Shown: positions 17,895-25,808 of the stretch, one piece after another | Layout: each line of letters begins with the position of its first letter | How positions within the stretch are numbered: the first letter of the stretch is position 1 | DNA from: Thioalbus denitrificans | Lineage (GTDB): Bacteria > Pseudomonadota > Gammaproteobacteria > DSM-26407 | Length of the DNA stretch: 64,000 bases | Assembly (NCBI RefSeq): GCF_003337735.1 | Contig: NZ_QPJY01000001.1 | Span: 784,175-848,174 of the forward strand | Direction of reading: 5' to 3' | Program-made: the position numbers and the translations under genes | Notes under the pieces: model-generated | Told to the model about the DNA's origin: nothing | What the model saw: only the letters and a program-made list of their open reading frames with translations | The model's database searches: none

Positions 17895-18222
17895 TTCACC
17901 ACGGAGAAGGACGAAAGGCTGAAGGAAAAGGCAGTTAACCGCAGATTACGCTGATTAACGCAGATTTTCCTGTCATGTTTCCAGACGTTCAGGGTCGATT
18001 GAGGCGCCCCTGGCCGTCGCGGACACTGCCTGGAGAACCCGTTGCGCGTGGTTCATCTCCGGGCCAGTCGGCGTAGGATGGGCAAAGGAGCGCAGCGACG
18101 TGCCCATCGGTGTGGAGGTCCGTGCGGACGTGATGGGCACGCTGCGCTTTGCCCATCCTACGGGCTGCCTTTTTCCTTTCACCTTTCGCCTTTCTTCGTG
18201 TCCTCCGTGCCTTCGTGGTGAA
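17895..18222. repeat. Nested hairpin element with an embedded GATGGGC element (copy 2)
   Basis: The outer arms are TTCACCACGGAGAAGG... at 17895-17930 and the matching ...CCTTCGTGGTGAA ending at 18222. Inside them GGAAAAGGCAG (left) faces CTGCCTTTTTCC (right). A left inner arm GTTAACCGCAGATTACGC (from 17934) has lost its partner. A complete GATGGGC inverted-repeat element occupies 18071-18162 inside the loop. This looks like one element inserted into another. No gene is present between 17883 and 18310. Confidence 0.8.
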
Positions 18223-18310
18223 AATCTGCCTTTTATCAGAAAACTCTGAAATGCCGATGGGTTGCCGTATACTCGGACGCCTGTACCTGCGTTTCCTGGT
18301 GAACTGAGTC

Positions 18311-18973
18311 GTGGATTTTCCCGCCGGCATCGTGGGCGCCCCGTGGAACTGGCTGGGGCACCTCATCTACATCCCGGTTCTGCTCTGGGCCCTGTACCGG
18401 GCGCCCTGGTGGCGTATCCGCCAGGGCGAGGGCCAGCACCTGTTCCTGGGCGCCTGCGCCCTGGCGGTGGTGCTGTGGAGCATCCGCGCCGGCGTGACGC
18501 CCGGGCTCAACTTCCATCTCCTGGGCGCGAGCCTGATCACGCTCATGTTCGGCTGGGAGTTCGCCATCATCATCCTGAGCATCGCCCTGGCGGGCATCAC
18601 CGGCTACGGAAGGGCGGGCTGGGACATGTTCTCCCTCAACGGGGTGATGATGATCCTGCTGCCGGTGCTGGTCAGCTACCGCATCTTCCTGATCGTCGAC
18701 CGGAAGATGCCCAACTTCTTCATCTATGTCCTCGCCTGCGGCTTCTTCGGCGCCGGGCTGACCATCGCGGTCGCCGGCCTGGGCGCCATGCTGGTGCTGT
18801 GGCTGGGCGGGGTCTACAGCATCGATTACCTCGCCAACAACTACCTGCCCTACTTCCCCCTGCTGATGTTTCCCGAGGGGTTCCTCAACGGCTGGCTCAC
18901 GGCGGTGCTGGTGGGCTTCAAGCCCCACTGGATGCGCACTTTCCGCGACGAGCGCTACATTGACGGGAAATAG
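18311..18973 (+). CDS. CbiM-like membrane protein (PF01891-type, ECF metal transporter S component)
   Basis: A polytopic membrane protein of 220 residues with about six helices. NWLGHLIYIPVLLWALYRAPWW, RAGVTPGLNFHLLGASLITLMFGW and FPEGFLNGWL match the energy-coupling CbiM family in its short, stand-alone form found in many gammaproteobacteria. CbiM proteins recognise cobalt or nickel; standalone forms have unproven substrates. The start is a GTG at 18311. The link to the cobalamin genes at 40-51 kb is attractive but only inferred. No riboswitch is visible upstream. Confidence 0.78.
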   Translation: MDFPAGIVGAPWNWLGHLIYIPVLLWALYRAPWWRIRQGEGQHLFLGACALAVVLWSIRAGVTPGLNFHLLGASLITLMFGWEFAIIILSIALAGITGYGRAGWDMFSLNGVMMILLPVLVSYRIFLIVDRKMPNFFIYVLACGFFGAGLTIAVAGLGAMLVLWLGGVYSIDYLANNYLPYFPLLMFPEGFLNGWLTAVLVGFKPHWMRTFRDERYIDGK

Positions 18974-19021
18974 TTGCCGGTTGCCGGGAATCGCGCGGCG
19001 GGTCGCGGAGACGTAGCAGAG

Positions 19022-19153
19022 ACGTAGGATGGGCAAAGGAGCGCAGCGACGTGCCCATCGGTGCGCAGGAGGTGACGGCCACACCGCACCGCGCCCACCC
19101 GACGCCCTTGGAATGCGGCCGTGATGGGCACGCTGCGCTTTACCCATCCTCCG
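19022..19153. repeat. GATGGGC inverted-repeat element (copy 3)
   Basis: The left arm ACGTAGGATGGGCAAAGGAG... (19022-19060) pairs with GATGGGCACGCTGCGCTTTA... (19122-19153). The loop is longer than in other copies. A short run of GTTGCCGG words lies just before it (18974-18990). It fills the convergent space between the CbiM-like gene and nadC. Confidence 0.85.
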
Positions 19154-19169
19154 GACTCGCAACCATCAC

Positions 19170-19994
19170 CTATTCAAACCGCATGGAGAGGTCCACGGCC
19201 CTGACGTCCTTGGTGAGGGCGCCGGTGGAGATGTAGTCCACCCCGGTCTCGGCGATGGCGCGGACGGTGTCCAGGGTGACCCCGCCGGAGGCCTCCAGCT
19301 TCACCCGCCCGGCGGCCTTCTCCACCGCCGCGCGCAGTCCGTCCAGGTCGAAGTTGTCCAGCAGCACGGTATCGGCGCCGGCGCCGACGGCCTCGTCCAG
19401 CTGCCCGAGGGTCTCCACCTCCACTTCCACCGGCCGACCCGGCGCGCTCCTGCGGGCGGCGGCGATGGCGGCGGTGATGGAGCCGCAGGCGGCGATGTGG
19501 TTCTCCTTGATGAGGAAGGCGTCCCAGAGGCCCATGCGGTGGTTGTGGCAGCCGCCGCAGGCCACGGCATATTTCTGGGCCGCGCGCAGGCCGGGGAGGG
19601 TCTTGCGGGTGTCCAGCACCCGCGCACCGGTGCCGGCCACCGCCTCGGCGTAATGGCGGGCGAGGGTGGCTGTGGCGGAGAGGGTCTGGAGCAGGTTGAG
19701 CGCGCTGCGCTCGCCGGTCAGCAGCGCCCGCGCAGGTCCCTCCAGGGTGCAGAGGGTCTGCTCCGGCTGCGCCGCGTCCCCGTCCTCCAGCTCCCAGTCC
19801 ACCCGCACCGTGCCGTCCAGCTGGCGGAAGACCTCGTCGAACCAGGCCCGCCCGCACAGCACCGCCGTCTCGCGGGTGATGACCCGCGCCCGGCCGGCCG
19901 TGCCGGCGGGGATGAGCGCGGCGGTGATGTCGCCGCCGCCCACGTCCTCGGCCAGGGCCCGCGCGACGAGTTCCCGGATGGCTTCCGCTTCCAT
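19170..19994 (-). CDS. nadC: Quinolinate phosphoribosyltransferase (carboxylating)
   Basis: A 274-residue NadC, which converts quinolinate and PRPP to nicotinate mononucleotide in de novo NAD synthesis. Recognisable features are the N-terminal [16 protein letters not shown] and the catalytic core [40 protein letters not shown]. The C-terminal barrel strands include [24 protein letters not shown] and [24 protein letters not shown]. Length is normal for the family. The start lies four bases after the stop of the FKBP gene on the same strand, so both share an operon. Confidence 0.97.
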   Translation of the reverse strand: MEAEAIRELVARALAEDVGGGDITAALIPAGTAGRARVITRETAVLCGRAWFDEVFRQLDGTVRVDWELEDGDAAQPEQTLCTLEGPARALLTGERSALNLLQTLSATATLARHYAEAVAGTGARVLDTRKTLPGLRAAQKYAVACGGCHNHRMGLWDAFLIKENHIAACGSITAAIAAARRSAPGRPVEVEVETLGQLDEAVGAGADTVLLDNFDLDGLRAAVEKAAGRVKLEASGGVTLDTVRAIAETGVDYISTGALTKDVRAVDLSMRFE

Positions 19995-19998
19995 GGGA

Positions 19999-20343
19999 TC
20001 AATCCACCGCCAGCAGTTCCACCTCGAACACCAGCGTGGCGTTGGGCGGAATGACGCCGCCGGCGCCCTGGCGGCCGTAGCCGAGCTGGGGCGGGATGGT
20101 CAGCCTGCGCATGCCGCCCACCTGCATGCCGGCCACCCCCTCGTCCCAGCCGCGAATCACCCGGCCGCCCCCGAGGGGAAAGCTGAAGGGCTCGCCGCGG
20201 TCGCGGCTGGAGTCGAACTGGCGCCCGTCCGTGAGCCAGCCGGTGTAGTGCACGGTGACGCGCTTGCCGGCCTCGGCGGTGGCGCCGTCGCCGGCCTTGA
20301 GGTCCTCGTACTTCAGTCCCGAGTCGGTAATCATCGCGGTCAT
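19999..20343 (-). CDS. FKBP-type peptidyl-prolyl cis-trans isomerase
   Basis: A compact single-domain FKBP of about 114 residues from the ATG at 20343. The reading frame is open further upstream (to 20430), but those residues are not FKBP-like. Diagnostic segments are [40 protein letters not shown] and [12 protein letters not shown] and Y active-site positions are present. No signal peptide, so it is probably a cytosolic folding helper. It is co-transcribed with nadC downstream. Confidence 0.9.
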   Translation of the reverse strand: MTAMITDSGLKYEDLKAGDGATAEAGKRVTVHYTGWLTDGRQFDSSRDRGEPFSFPLGGGRVIRGWDEGVAGMQVGGMRRLTIPPQLGYGRQGAGGVIPPNATLVFEVELLAVD

Positions 20344-20386
20344 GGTGGAGTTCCCGTATCTGCGGCAATCCGCACAGCATAGCGGA

Positions 20387-20556
20387 GGGGCGATATCCCG
20401 GGCTACTGTTGCCGGGCTCACTCCGGGCATCGGGTCGCGGCGGCATATCGCCCCGCGGCGATGCCGTACGGGCTCCCCGGCCGCTTTGCAGGGCCGAATT
20501 CATTCGGCCGGGCACGGCAGCGGCTGGTGTCGAGTTGTGAGCGGATATCGCCCCGG
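20387..20556. repeat. GGGGCGATATCC inverted repeat element
   Basis: GGGGCGATATCCCGGG at 20387-20402 is inverted at about 20543-20557 (GGATATCGCCCCGG). A third related copy (CATATCGCCCCGCGGCGAT) lies near 20443, and GGCCGAATTCATTCGGCC, a perfect 18-bp palindrome, lies around 20493-20510. It sits between the divergent FKBP and DUF1538 genes. It looks like another intergenic palindromic repeat rather than a gene. Confidence 0.6.
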
Positions 20557-20592
20557 GGGCGGCCCCCGCGCCCGCTGAATGCGTCTCCAGGG

Positions 20593-20609
20593 GTGAAGCA
20601 GTACACTGG
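20593..20609 (+). repeat. 17-base repeat, copy 1
   Basis: GTGAAGCAGTACACTGG is present here and, inverted, at 40468-40484 inside the loop of another repeat element. Exact identity over 17 bases in unrelated intergenic regions marks it as part of a dispersed repeat. Confidence 0.7.
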
Positions 20610-20667
20610 ATCAGGCATATACCAAAATAAGATGCCCGGCCGTGATGGCCGGGGCGGGGCGGGGGTG

Positions 20668-21408
20668 ATGGGCGGAAACCAGCTGCGGGTACTGTTCCGG
20701 TCTCTGGCGGAGAGCGCCAGGGACCTGCTGCCCATCGTGGTGGTGATCGCCGTGTTCCAGCTGGCGCTTCTGCGCCAGCCCATTCCCAACCTGCTGGATC
20801 TGCTGGTTGGCGCACTGCTGGTGCTGCTCGGCCTGACGCTCTTCATCCGCGGCCTGGAGATGGGGCTGTTCCCCATCGGCGAGACCATGGCCTACGCCTT
20901 CGCGCGCAAGGGCAGCCTGTTCTGGCTGCTGCTGTTCGCCTTCGCGCTGGGGTTCGGCACCACGGTGGCGGAGCCGGCGCTCATCGCGGTGGCCGACGAG
21001 GCGGCGAAGATGGCGGCGGCGGACCGGGTCATCGCGAACGACCCCGCGGCGCTGGCGGGCTATGCCAAGGGGCTGCGCTATACCGTGGCCGTGTCGGTGG
21101 GGTTCGCCATCGTCGTGGGCGTGTTCCGCATCATCCGCGGCTGGCCCATCCAGTACCTGATCGTGGGCGGCTACATGGGCGTGGTGATCATGACCATCTT
21201 CGCGCCGAAGGAGATCGTGGGCATCGCCTACGACTCCGGCGGGGTCACCACCTCCACCATCACGGTGCCCCTGGTGACGGCGCTGGGGGTGGGGCTGGCC
21301 TCCTCCATCAAGGGCCGCAATCCCATGGTTGACGGCTTCGGCCTCATCGCCTTCGCCTCGCTCACCCCCATGATCTTCGTCATGGGCTACGGCATGGTGG
21401 TGGGATGA
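20668..21408 (+). CDS. DUF1538 integral membrane protein (first of pair)
   Basis: About 246 residues from ATG 20668; GTG at 20665 is equally possible, and the frame is open upstream. Roughly seven membrane helices carry the family signatures [47 protein letters not shown] and [24 protein letters not shown]1538 proteins are putative transporters or channels of unknown substrate. It overlaps the second DUF1538 gene by four bases (ATGA). Conserved [10 protein letters not shown] and [12 protein letters not shown] probably line the transport path; that is inference. Confidence 0.9.
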   Translation: MGGNQLRVLFRSLAESARDLLPIVVVIAVFQLALLRQPIPNLLDLLVGALLVLLGLTLFIRGLEMGLFPIGETMAYAFARKGSLFWLLLFAFALGFGTTVAEPALIAVADEAAKMAAADRVIANDPAALAGYAKGLRYTVAVSVGFAIVVGVFRIIRGWPIQYLIVGGYMGVVIMTIFAPKEIVGIAYDSGGVTTSTITVPLVTALGVGLASSIKGRNPMVDGFGLIAFASLTPMIFVMGYGMVVG

Positions 21409-22193
21409 GCGGCCTGCTCGCCGCGCTGCTCGATACCCTGCGCGATGTGCTGCCCATCGCCGTGGTGGTGTTCGGCTTCCAGCTGCTGGTCATCCGCCGG
21501 CCCATACCCAACCTCAAGCGGGTGCTGCTGGGATTCGTCTACGTGCTGCTGGGGCTGGCCCTGTTCCTGGAGGGGCTGGAGCAGGCCCTGTTCCCCCTGG
21601 GGCGGCTGATGGCCGAGCAGCTCACCGCGCCGGAGTTCATCAGCGGCGGGGCCGAACTGCTGAGCCGGCCCCTGGGGGCCTGGGACTACCGCTGGATCTA
21701 TCTCTTCGCCTTCGCCATCGGCTTCGCCACCACCATCGCCGAGCCGTCGCTCATCGCCGTGGCGCTGAAGGCCCACGAGGTCTCGGGCGGCGCCATCAGC
21801 GTCTGGGGGCTGCGCATCGCCGTGGCCATCGGGGTGGCGGTGGGCATCGCGCTGGGCACCTTCCGCATCGTCACCGGAACGCCCATCCACTGGTACATCA
21901 TCGCCGGCTACGTGGTGGTCATCATCCAGACCCTCTACGCACCCCGGCTCATCATCCCGCTGGCCTACGACTCCGGCGGCGTCACCACCTCCACCGTGAC
22001 GGTGCCGCTGGTGGCGGCGCTGGGGCTGGGCCTGGCCTCCACCGTGCCGGGGCGCAGCCCGCTGGTGGACGGTTTCGGACTCATCGCCTTCGCCAGTCTC
22101 TTTCCCATGATCAGCGTCATGGGCTACGCCCAGCTCAGCCGCTACCTGGGCCGATCCGGTGGTGGTGCAAACAGAAGCAGACAGGGACTCTGA
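21405..22193 (+). CDS. DUF1538 integral membrane protein (second of pair)
   Basis: A 262-residue paralogue of the gene before it, with the same blocks: [52 protein letters not shown] and [21 protein letters not shown]. The paired half-length proteins suggest a heterodimer equivalent to the fused two-domain DUF1538 proteins seen elsewhere. It is followed after 15 bases, with GGAGG-type spacing, by the PII-like gene. Confidence 0.9.
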   Translation: MSGLLAALLDTLRDVLPIAVVVFGFQLLVIRRPIPNLKRVLLGFVYVLLGLALFLEGLEQALFPLGRLMAEQLTAPEFISGGAELLSRPLGAWDYRWIYLFAFAIGFATTIAEPSLIAVALKAHEVSGGAISVWGLRIAVAIGVAVGIALGTFRIVTGTPIHWYIIAGYVVVIIQTLYAPRLIIPLAYDSGGVTTSTVTVPLVAALGLGLASTVPGRSPLVDGFGLIAFASLFPMISVMGYAQLSRYLGRSGGGANRSRQGL

Positions 22194-22208
22194 CCCGGAG
22201 GAACGCAC

Positions 22209-22559
22209 ATGCGCTTCAAACTGATCGTGGTGTTCGTTGAGGACGGCAAGACCGAGGCCGTGCTCACGGCGGCCCGTGAGAAGGGGGCCACCGGGGCGAC
22301 GGTCATCAGCAATGCCCGCGGGGAGGGGCTGAACCAGCCCAAGACCTTCTTCGGGCTGAGCCTGGAAACCCAGCGGGACATGGTGCTGCTGCTGGTGGAG
22401 GAGCACCTGGCGCGCAGCATACTGGAGAAGATTGCCGAGGTGGCGGAGTTCGATGAACGGCCCGGCACCGGCATTGCACTGCAGCTGGATGTGGAGGACG
22501 CGGTGGGAGTCGCCCACCAGGTCCGCGAACTCGCTTCCGTGGTAGAGGAACAGATATGA
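22209..22559 (+). CDS. PII-like signalling protein
   Basis: A 116-residue ferredoxin-like protein of the PII superfamily. It has MRFKLIVVFVEDGKTEAVLTAAREKGATGATV, then a short loop GEGLNQPKTFFGLSLETQRDMVLLLV and the C-terminal PGTGIALQLDVEDAVGV. The canonical T-loop with uridylylated Tyr51 is absent, so regulation by GlnD is unlikely; nucleotide binding at the subunit interface remains plausible. Its position between the DUF1538 pair and a CBS protein argues that it gates that membrane complex, as PII-like SbtB or GlnK do for their transporters. The ATG of the next gene overlaps its stop. Confidence 0.82.
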   Translation: MRFKLIVVFVEDGKTEAVLTAAREKGATGATVISNARGEGLNQPKTFFGLSLETQRDMVLLLVEEHLARSILEKIAEVAEFDERPGTGIALQLDVEDAVGVAHQVRELASVVEEQI

Positions 22560-22960
22560 GCCCGAGCAAGCTGGTACAGGTGCGGGACGTGATGAACCCG
22601 CAGGTGGACATGGTGGACGGCATGGCGACCGTGCGCGAGGCCCTGCGGGCGCTCCAGCACGTGGAGAACAAGTGCCTGGTGGTGAAGAAGCGGCACGAGC
22701 ATGACGAGTACGGCATGCTGCTGCTCTCGGACGTGGCCCGCAAGGTGCTGGCCCAGGACCGGGCACCGGACCGGGTCAATGTCTACGAGGTGATGACCAA
22801 GCCCGTGATCAGCGTGGAGCCCGGCATGGACATCCGCTACTGCGCCCGCCTGTTCGACCGCTTCGGGCTGACCCGGGCCCCGGTGGTGGAGTGCGGCGAG
22901 GTGCTGGGCGTGGTCAGCTTCACCGACCTCGTGCTGCGGGGGATGCTGGCCGGGGAGTGA
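22556..22960 (+). CDS. Tandem CBS-domain protein
   Basis: A 134-residue stand-alone CBS pair. The first repeat is VRDVMNPQVDMVDGMATVREALRALQHVENKCLVV and the second VYEVMTKPVISVEPGMDIRYCARLFDRFGLTRAPVV, ending GVVSFTDLVLRG. CBS pairs bind adenosine nucleotides and act as energy sensors. It overlaps the PII-like stop by four bases and closes the four-gene operon. This gives the DUF1538 membrane proteins two candidate nucleotide-sensing regulators. Confidence 0.9.
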   Translation: MSPSKLVQVRDVMNPQVDMVDGMATVREALRALQHVENKCLVVKKRHEHDEYGMLLLSDVARKVLAQDRAPDRVNVYEVMTKPVISVEPGMDIRYCARLFDRFGLTRAPVVECGEVLGVVSFTDLVLRGMLAGE

Positions 22961-23115
22961 TGCGCCTCTGTGTGTGAACGGATTCACAGGCAGGGCGGTT
23001 TTCGGTGTTTCCCCGGCGGCCGTTGTGATGGCAGTCACGACGCATGCAGGGCGCAGCGCCTATATTTGCCACAGTAGCGTGTGGCATCCATATCCAATTG
23101 CCCAGTGTCGTCTGT

Positions 23116-25524
23116 ATGGCCGGTGACAAGATAGTTCCCATTCCGGGCCGGAACGCTCCCAACCAGGCGCGCGGCTCCACGCGCCTCACGGACATGCTGG
23201 TGCGCATGCAGAGCCGCTCTGCCGAGCACCTGACCCGGTTGCTGGAGCGGTTTCTCAACACCTCCGACGACTCCCTCTTTGCCCTGGCCGACAAGTCCGA
23301 GGAGACAGCGGCCCGGGATCTCTACTTCAACGCCATGCGCGAGGTCCGCATCAAGCGCCAGGGGATGCGCAATATCTTCCTCCAGGAGTGGGACCGCAGC
23401 TATCGCCGCTTCCTCACCAATCCCTATGCCCTGGCCGGGGAGCGTAGCCCGGAGGGGGCGTTCAACGTCGATTCCATGAAGCTCATGGACAACGACGAGC
23501 TCGAGGAGGACCTGGCCATCAAGACCATGGAGGGCAAGGCGGAGCAGCACTATGTCCTGCCCCTCACCCACCTGGGTGTCCGCCTCGGCTGGCTGGCCGG
23601 CGATACCAAGCTGGCCGAGGTTCCCACGCCCTTCAGCCCCACGATCGTCTGCAACGCCTTCCGGGCCTGCGCGCGGGGGCTGGAACTGGACATCCGCTCG
23701 CGCCTGGTGGTCTACAAGCTGTTCGAGCACGGCCTGATGGAGGGGTTGGGTGAGCTCTACCAGGAGTTGAACCATCTCCTCGTGGATGCCGGAGTGCTGC
23801 CGGAGCTCAAGACCACCTACCGCGCCAGGAGCCGTCCCGGTGACGAGGCGGGGGGCGCGCGCACCGGCGCGGCGGCCGAGGCGCCGGGCCGGGAGCCGGC
23901 CGGACGGGAAGCCCCCGCGGCGGGGCAGCGGCCGGGCGCCGACCCGGGTGTCGGCCTTTCGGGCAGCGAGGTGTTCGATCTCCTGCGCCGGGTGGAGAGC
24001 CGCATCGGCTCCCTGCCCGGCGGGCCCGGCGGCGGTGGCCTGGCCGTTTCCGAGCAGCCCCGGTTCGGTACCGGTGAGGTGATGCAGGCCCTCTCGGGCA
24101 TCCAGCAGCGAGTCAAGGGCGGGGAGACCTACAGCCTCTCGGACGTGCGTGCCCTGCTCAACAGTCAGCTGCAGTCCCTGGCGCCCGGCGGGCAGACCAG
24201 CATCGGGCGCAGCGAGAGCGAGGCCATCGACGTCATCGGGATGCTGTTCGACTTCATCCTCGACGATCCCAACCTGACGCCGGTGGTGAAGGTTCTGCTC
24301 AGCCGCCTGCAGATCCCGATGATCAAGGTGGCCGTGGTGGACCGCAGCTTCTTCAGCAAGCGGCTGCATCCGGCCCGGCGACTGTTGAATGCCCTGGCCC
24401 AGGCGGGGATGGGGCTGGGCGAGGAGGGCGCCCCGGGTCACGACCAGCTGCTCGGCAAGATCGAGGAGGTGGTCAACCGCGTCCTGCTGGAGTTCGTCGA
24501 TGACGTGGCCATCTTCGCCGGGCTGCTCGAGGACTTCGAGAGCTTCCAGCGCCAGGAGCGCCGGCGCTCGGAGATCATCGAGCAGCGGACCCGGCAGGCC
24601 GAGCAGGGCCGGGCCCGGGCGACGTCCGCCCGCCGTCGCGTGGACGAGGAGATTGGCGCCCGCCTGCGGGGGAAGCGGGTGCCGGAGGTGATCCGGGAGT
24701 TGCTCCAGGACGCCTGGTCACGGGTGCTGTTCATCACCTACCTGCAGGAGGGTCCCGAGAGCGACGCCTGGCGCCGCGGCCTGGAAACCGCCGACCTGCT
24801 GTTCTGGACCCTCGAGCCCAAGGGGGGGTACGAACAGCGCAAGGAGCTCATCGCCACCATTCCGAAGCTGCTGCAGGCCCTGCGGGTGGGGCTCACGAGC
24901 ATCTCCTATGACCCGGTCGCCATGCGCCGCCTGTTCAAGGGGCTCGAGGAGTGCCACATCGGGGCGCTCCGGGTGAGCCGGGGCGAGCCGGCCGCCCCGT
25001 CCGCCGAGGATCGGAGCCAGGCTTTCGGGGTGGTGACGCCCGGCGGCATCGAGGTCCAGGAGTGGGAGGAGCAGTTCTTCGAGCCTGCCTCCACTCAGCC
25101 ACCCGAGGTGAGCAGTCCGGAACCGCAGGCGCCCGCCGCACCCGCCTTCGACGAACAGGGAGAGGCGACAGTCGAGGCCATCGTGGTGGAGGAGCCGGGG
25201 GCCGATCAGCGCTCCGCGATCTTCGCCCCGGAGCCGGCCGAGTACCGGGAGCGGGTGGCGAAACTCGCCGTGGGCGGCTGGGTGGAGTTCCGGGGGCCGG
25301 GCGCTGGCGTGCTGCGGGCCAAGCTTTCCGCCCGAATCCGGGACGATGGGGGCGAACGGCTCCTGTTCGTCAATCGCAGCGGGGTCAAGGTGGCCGAAAA
25401 GGACATCGAGGAACTGGCGCGGGCGCTGCGCCAGGGGCAGCTGGTGTTGCTGGACGACCGGCTGCTGTTCGATCGCGCCCTGGAGGCGGTCATCACCAGC
25501 CTGCAGGATCTCAACCGCTCGTGA
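23116..25524 (+). CDS. DUF1631 family protein
   Basis: A large soluble protein of about 802 residues from ATG 23116. The N-terminal block (LVRMQSRSAEHLTRLLERFLNTSDDSLFALADKS) and the LxHLGxRLGWLAGD-like region match DUF1631. A low-complexity Ala/Gly/Pro linker lies at about 235-300. The C-terminal 100 residues (VGGWVEFRGPGAGVLRAKLSARI, FVNRSGVKVAEKDIEELARALRQG) form a beta-rich domain seen throughout the family and resembling a divergent PilZ domain. Function is not established; cyclic-di-GMP or envelope links have been suggested from context. It is followed by a repeat element, not by an operon partner. Confidence 0.82.
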   Translation: MAGDKIVPIPGRNAPNQARGSTRLTDMLVRMQSRSAEHLTRLLERFLNTSDDSLFALADKSEETAARDLYFNAMREVRIKRQGMRNIFLQEWDRSYRRFLTNPYALAGERSPEGAFNVDSMKLMDNDELEEDLAIKTMEGKAEQHYVLPLTHLGVRLGWLAGDTKLAEVPTPFSPTIVCNAFRACARGLELDIRSRLVVYKLFEHGLMEGLGELYQELNHLLVDAGVLPELKTTYRARSRPGDEAGGARTGAAAEAPGREPAGREAPAAGQRPGADPGVGLSGSEVFDLLRRVESRIGSLPGGPGGGGLAVSEQPRFGTGEVMQALSGIQQRVKGGETYSLSDVRALLNSQLQSLAPGGQTSIGRSESEAIDVIGMLFDFILDDPNLTPVVKVLLSRLQIPMIKVAVVDRSFFSKRLHPARRLLNALAQAGMGLGEEGAPGHDQLLGKIEEVVNRVLLEFVDDVAIFAGLLEDFESFQRQERRRSEIIEQRTRQAEQGRARATSARRRVDEEIGARLRGKRVPEVIRELLQDAWSRVLFITYLQEGPESDAWRRGLETADLLFWTLEPKGGYEQRKELIATIPKLLQALRVGLTSISYDPVAMRRLFKGLEECHIGALRVSRGEPAAPSAEDRSQAFGVVTPGGIEVQEWEEQFFEPASTQPPEVSSPEPQAPAAPAFDEQGEATVEAIVVEEPGADQRSAIFAPEPAEYRERVAKLAVGGWVEFRGPGAGVLRAKLSARIRDDGGERLLFVNRSGVKVAEKDIEELARALRQGQLVLLDDRLLFDRALEAVITSLQDLNRS

Positions 25525-25535
25525 CGGGTTTTCTG

Positions 25536-25800
25536 TTCACCACGAAGGCACGAAGGGCACGAAGAAAGACGAACAACAGTAACCGCAGATTTGCGTGGAT
25601 TGGCACAAATTGGCTGTTCCACTTGGCAGTCTCGGAGTCGAACCACACCCAGAGAGTCTCGATGTCGGCGCCAAGTGAGGAGATGCGATCGCAATCAACT
25701 ATGACCGTGGGAAACAGGACAGAAAAATCAGCGTTAATCCACGTAAATCTGCGGTCAACTGCCTTTGCTTCTTATCTTTCTTCGTGCCCTTCGTGGTGAA
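25536..25800. repeat. Nested hairpin element (type A-B ... B'-A')
   Basis: Outer arms at 25536-25570 and 25777-25800 match as GGGCACGAAGAAAG / CTTTCTTCGTGCCC. Inner arms at 25581-25606 and about 25725-25759 match as CCGCAGATTTGCGTGGATT against its inverse with one mismatch. The unpaired centre is about 118 bases and has no convincing ORF. It fills the convergent space between DUF1631 and the antiporter gene. Confidence 0.88.
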
Positions 25801-25808
25801 TAGCTTCG

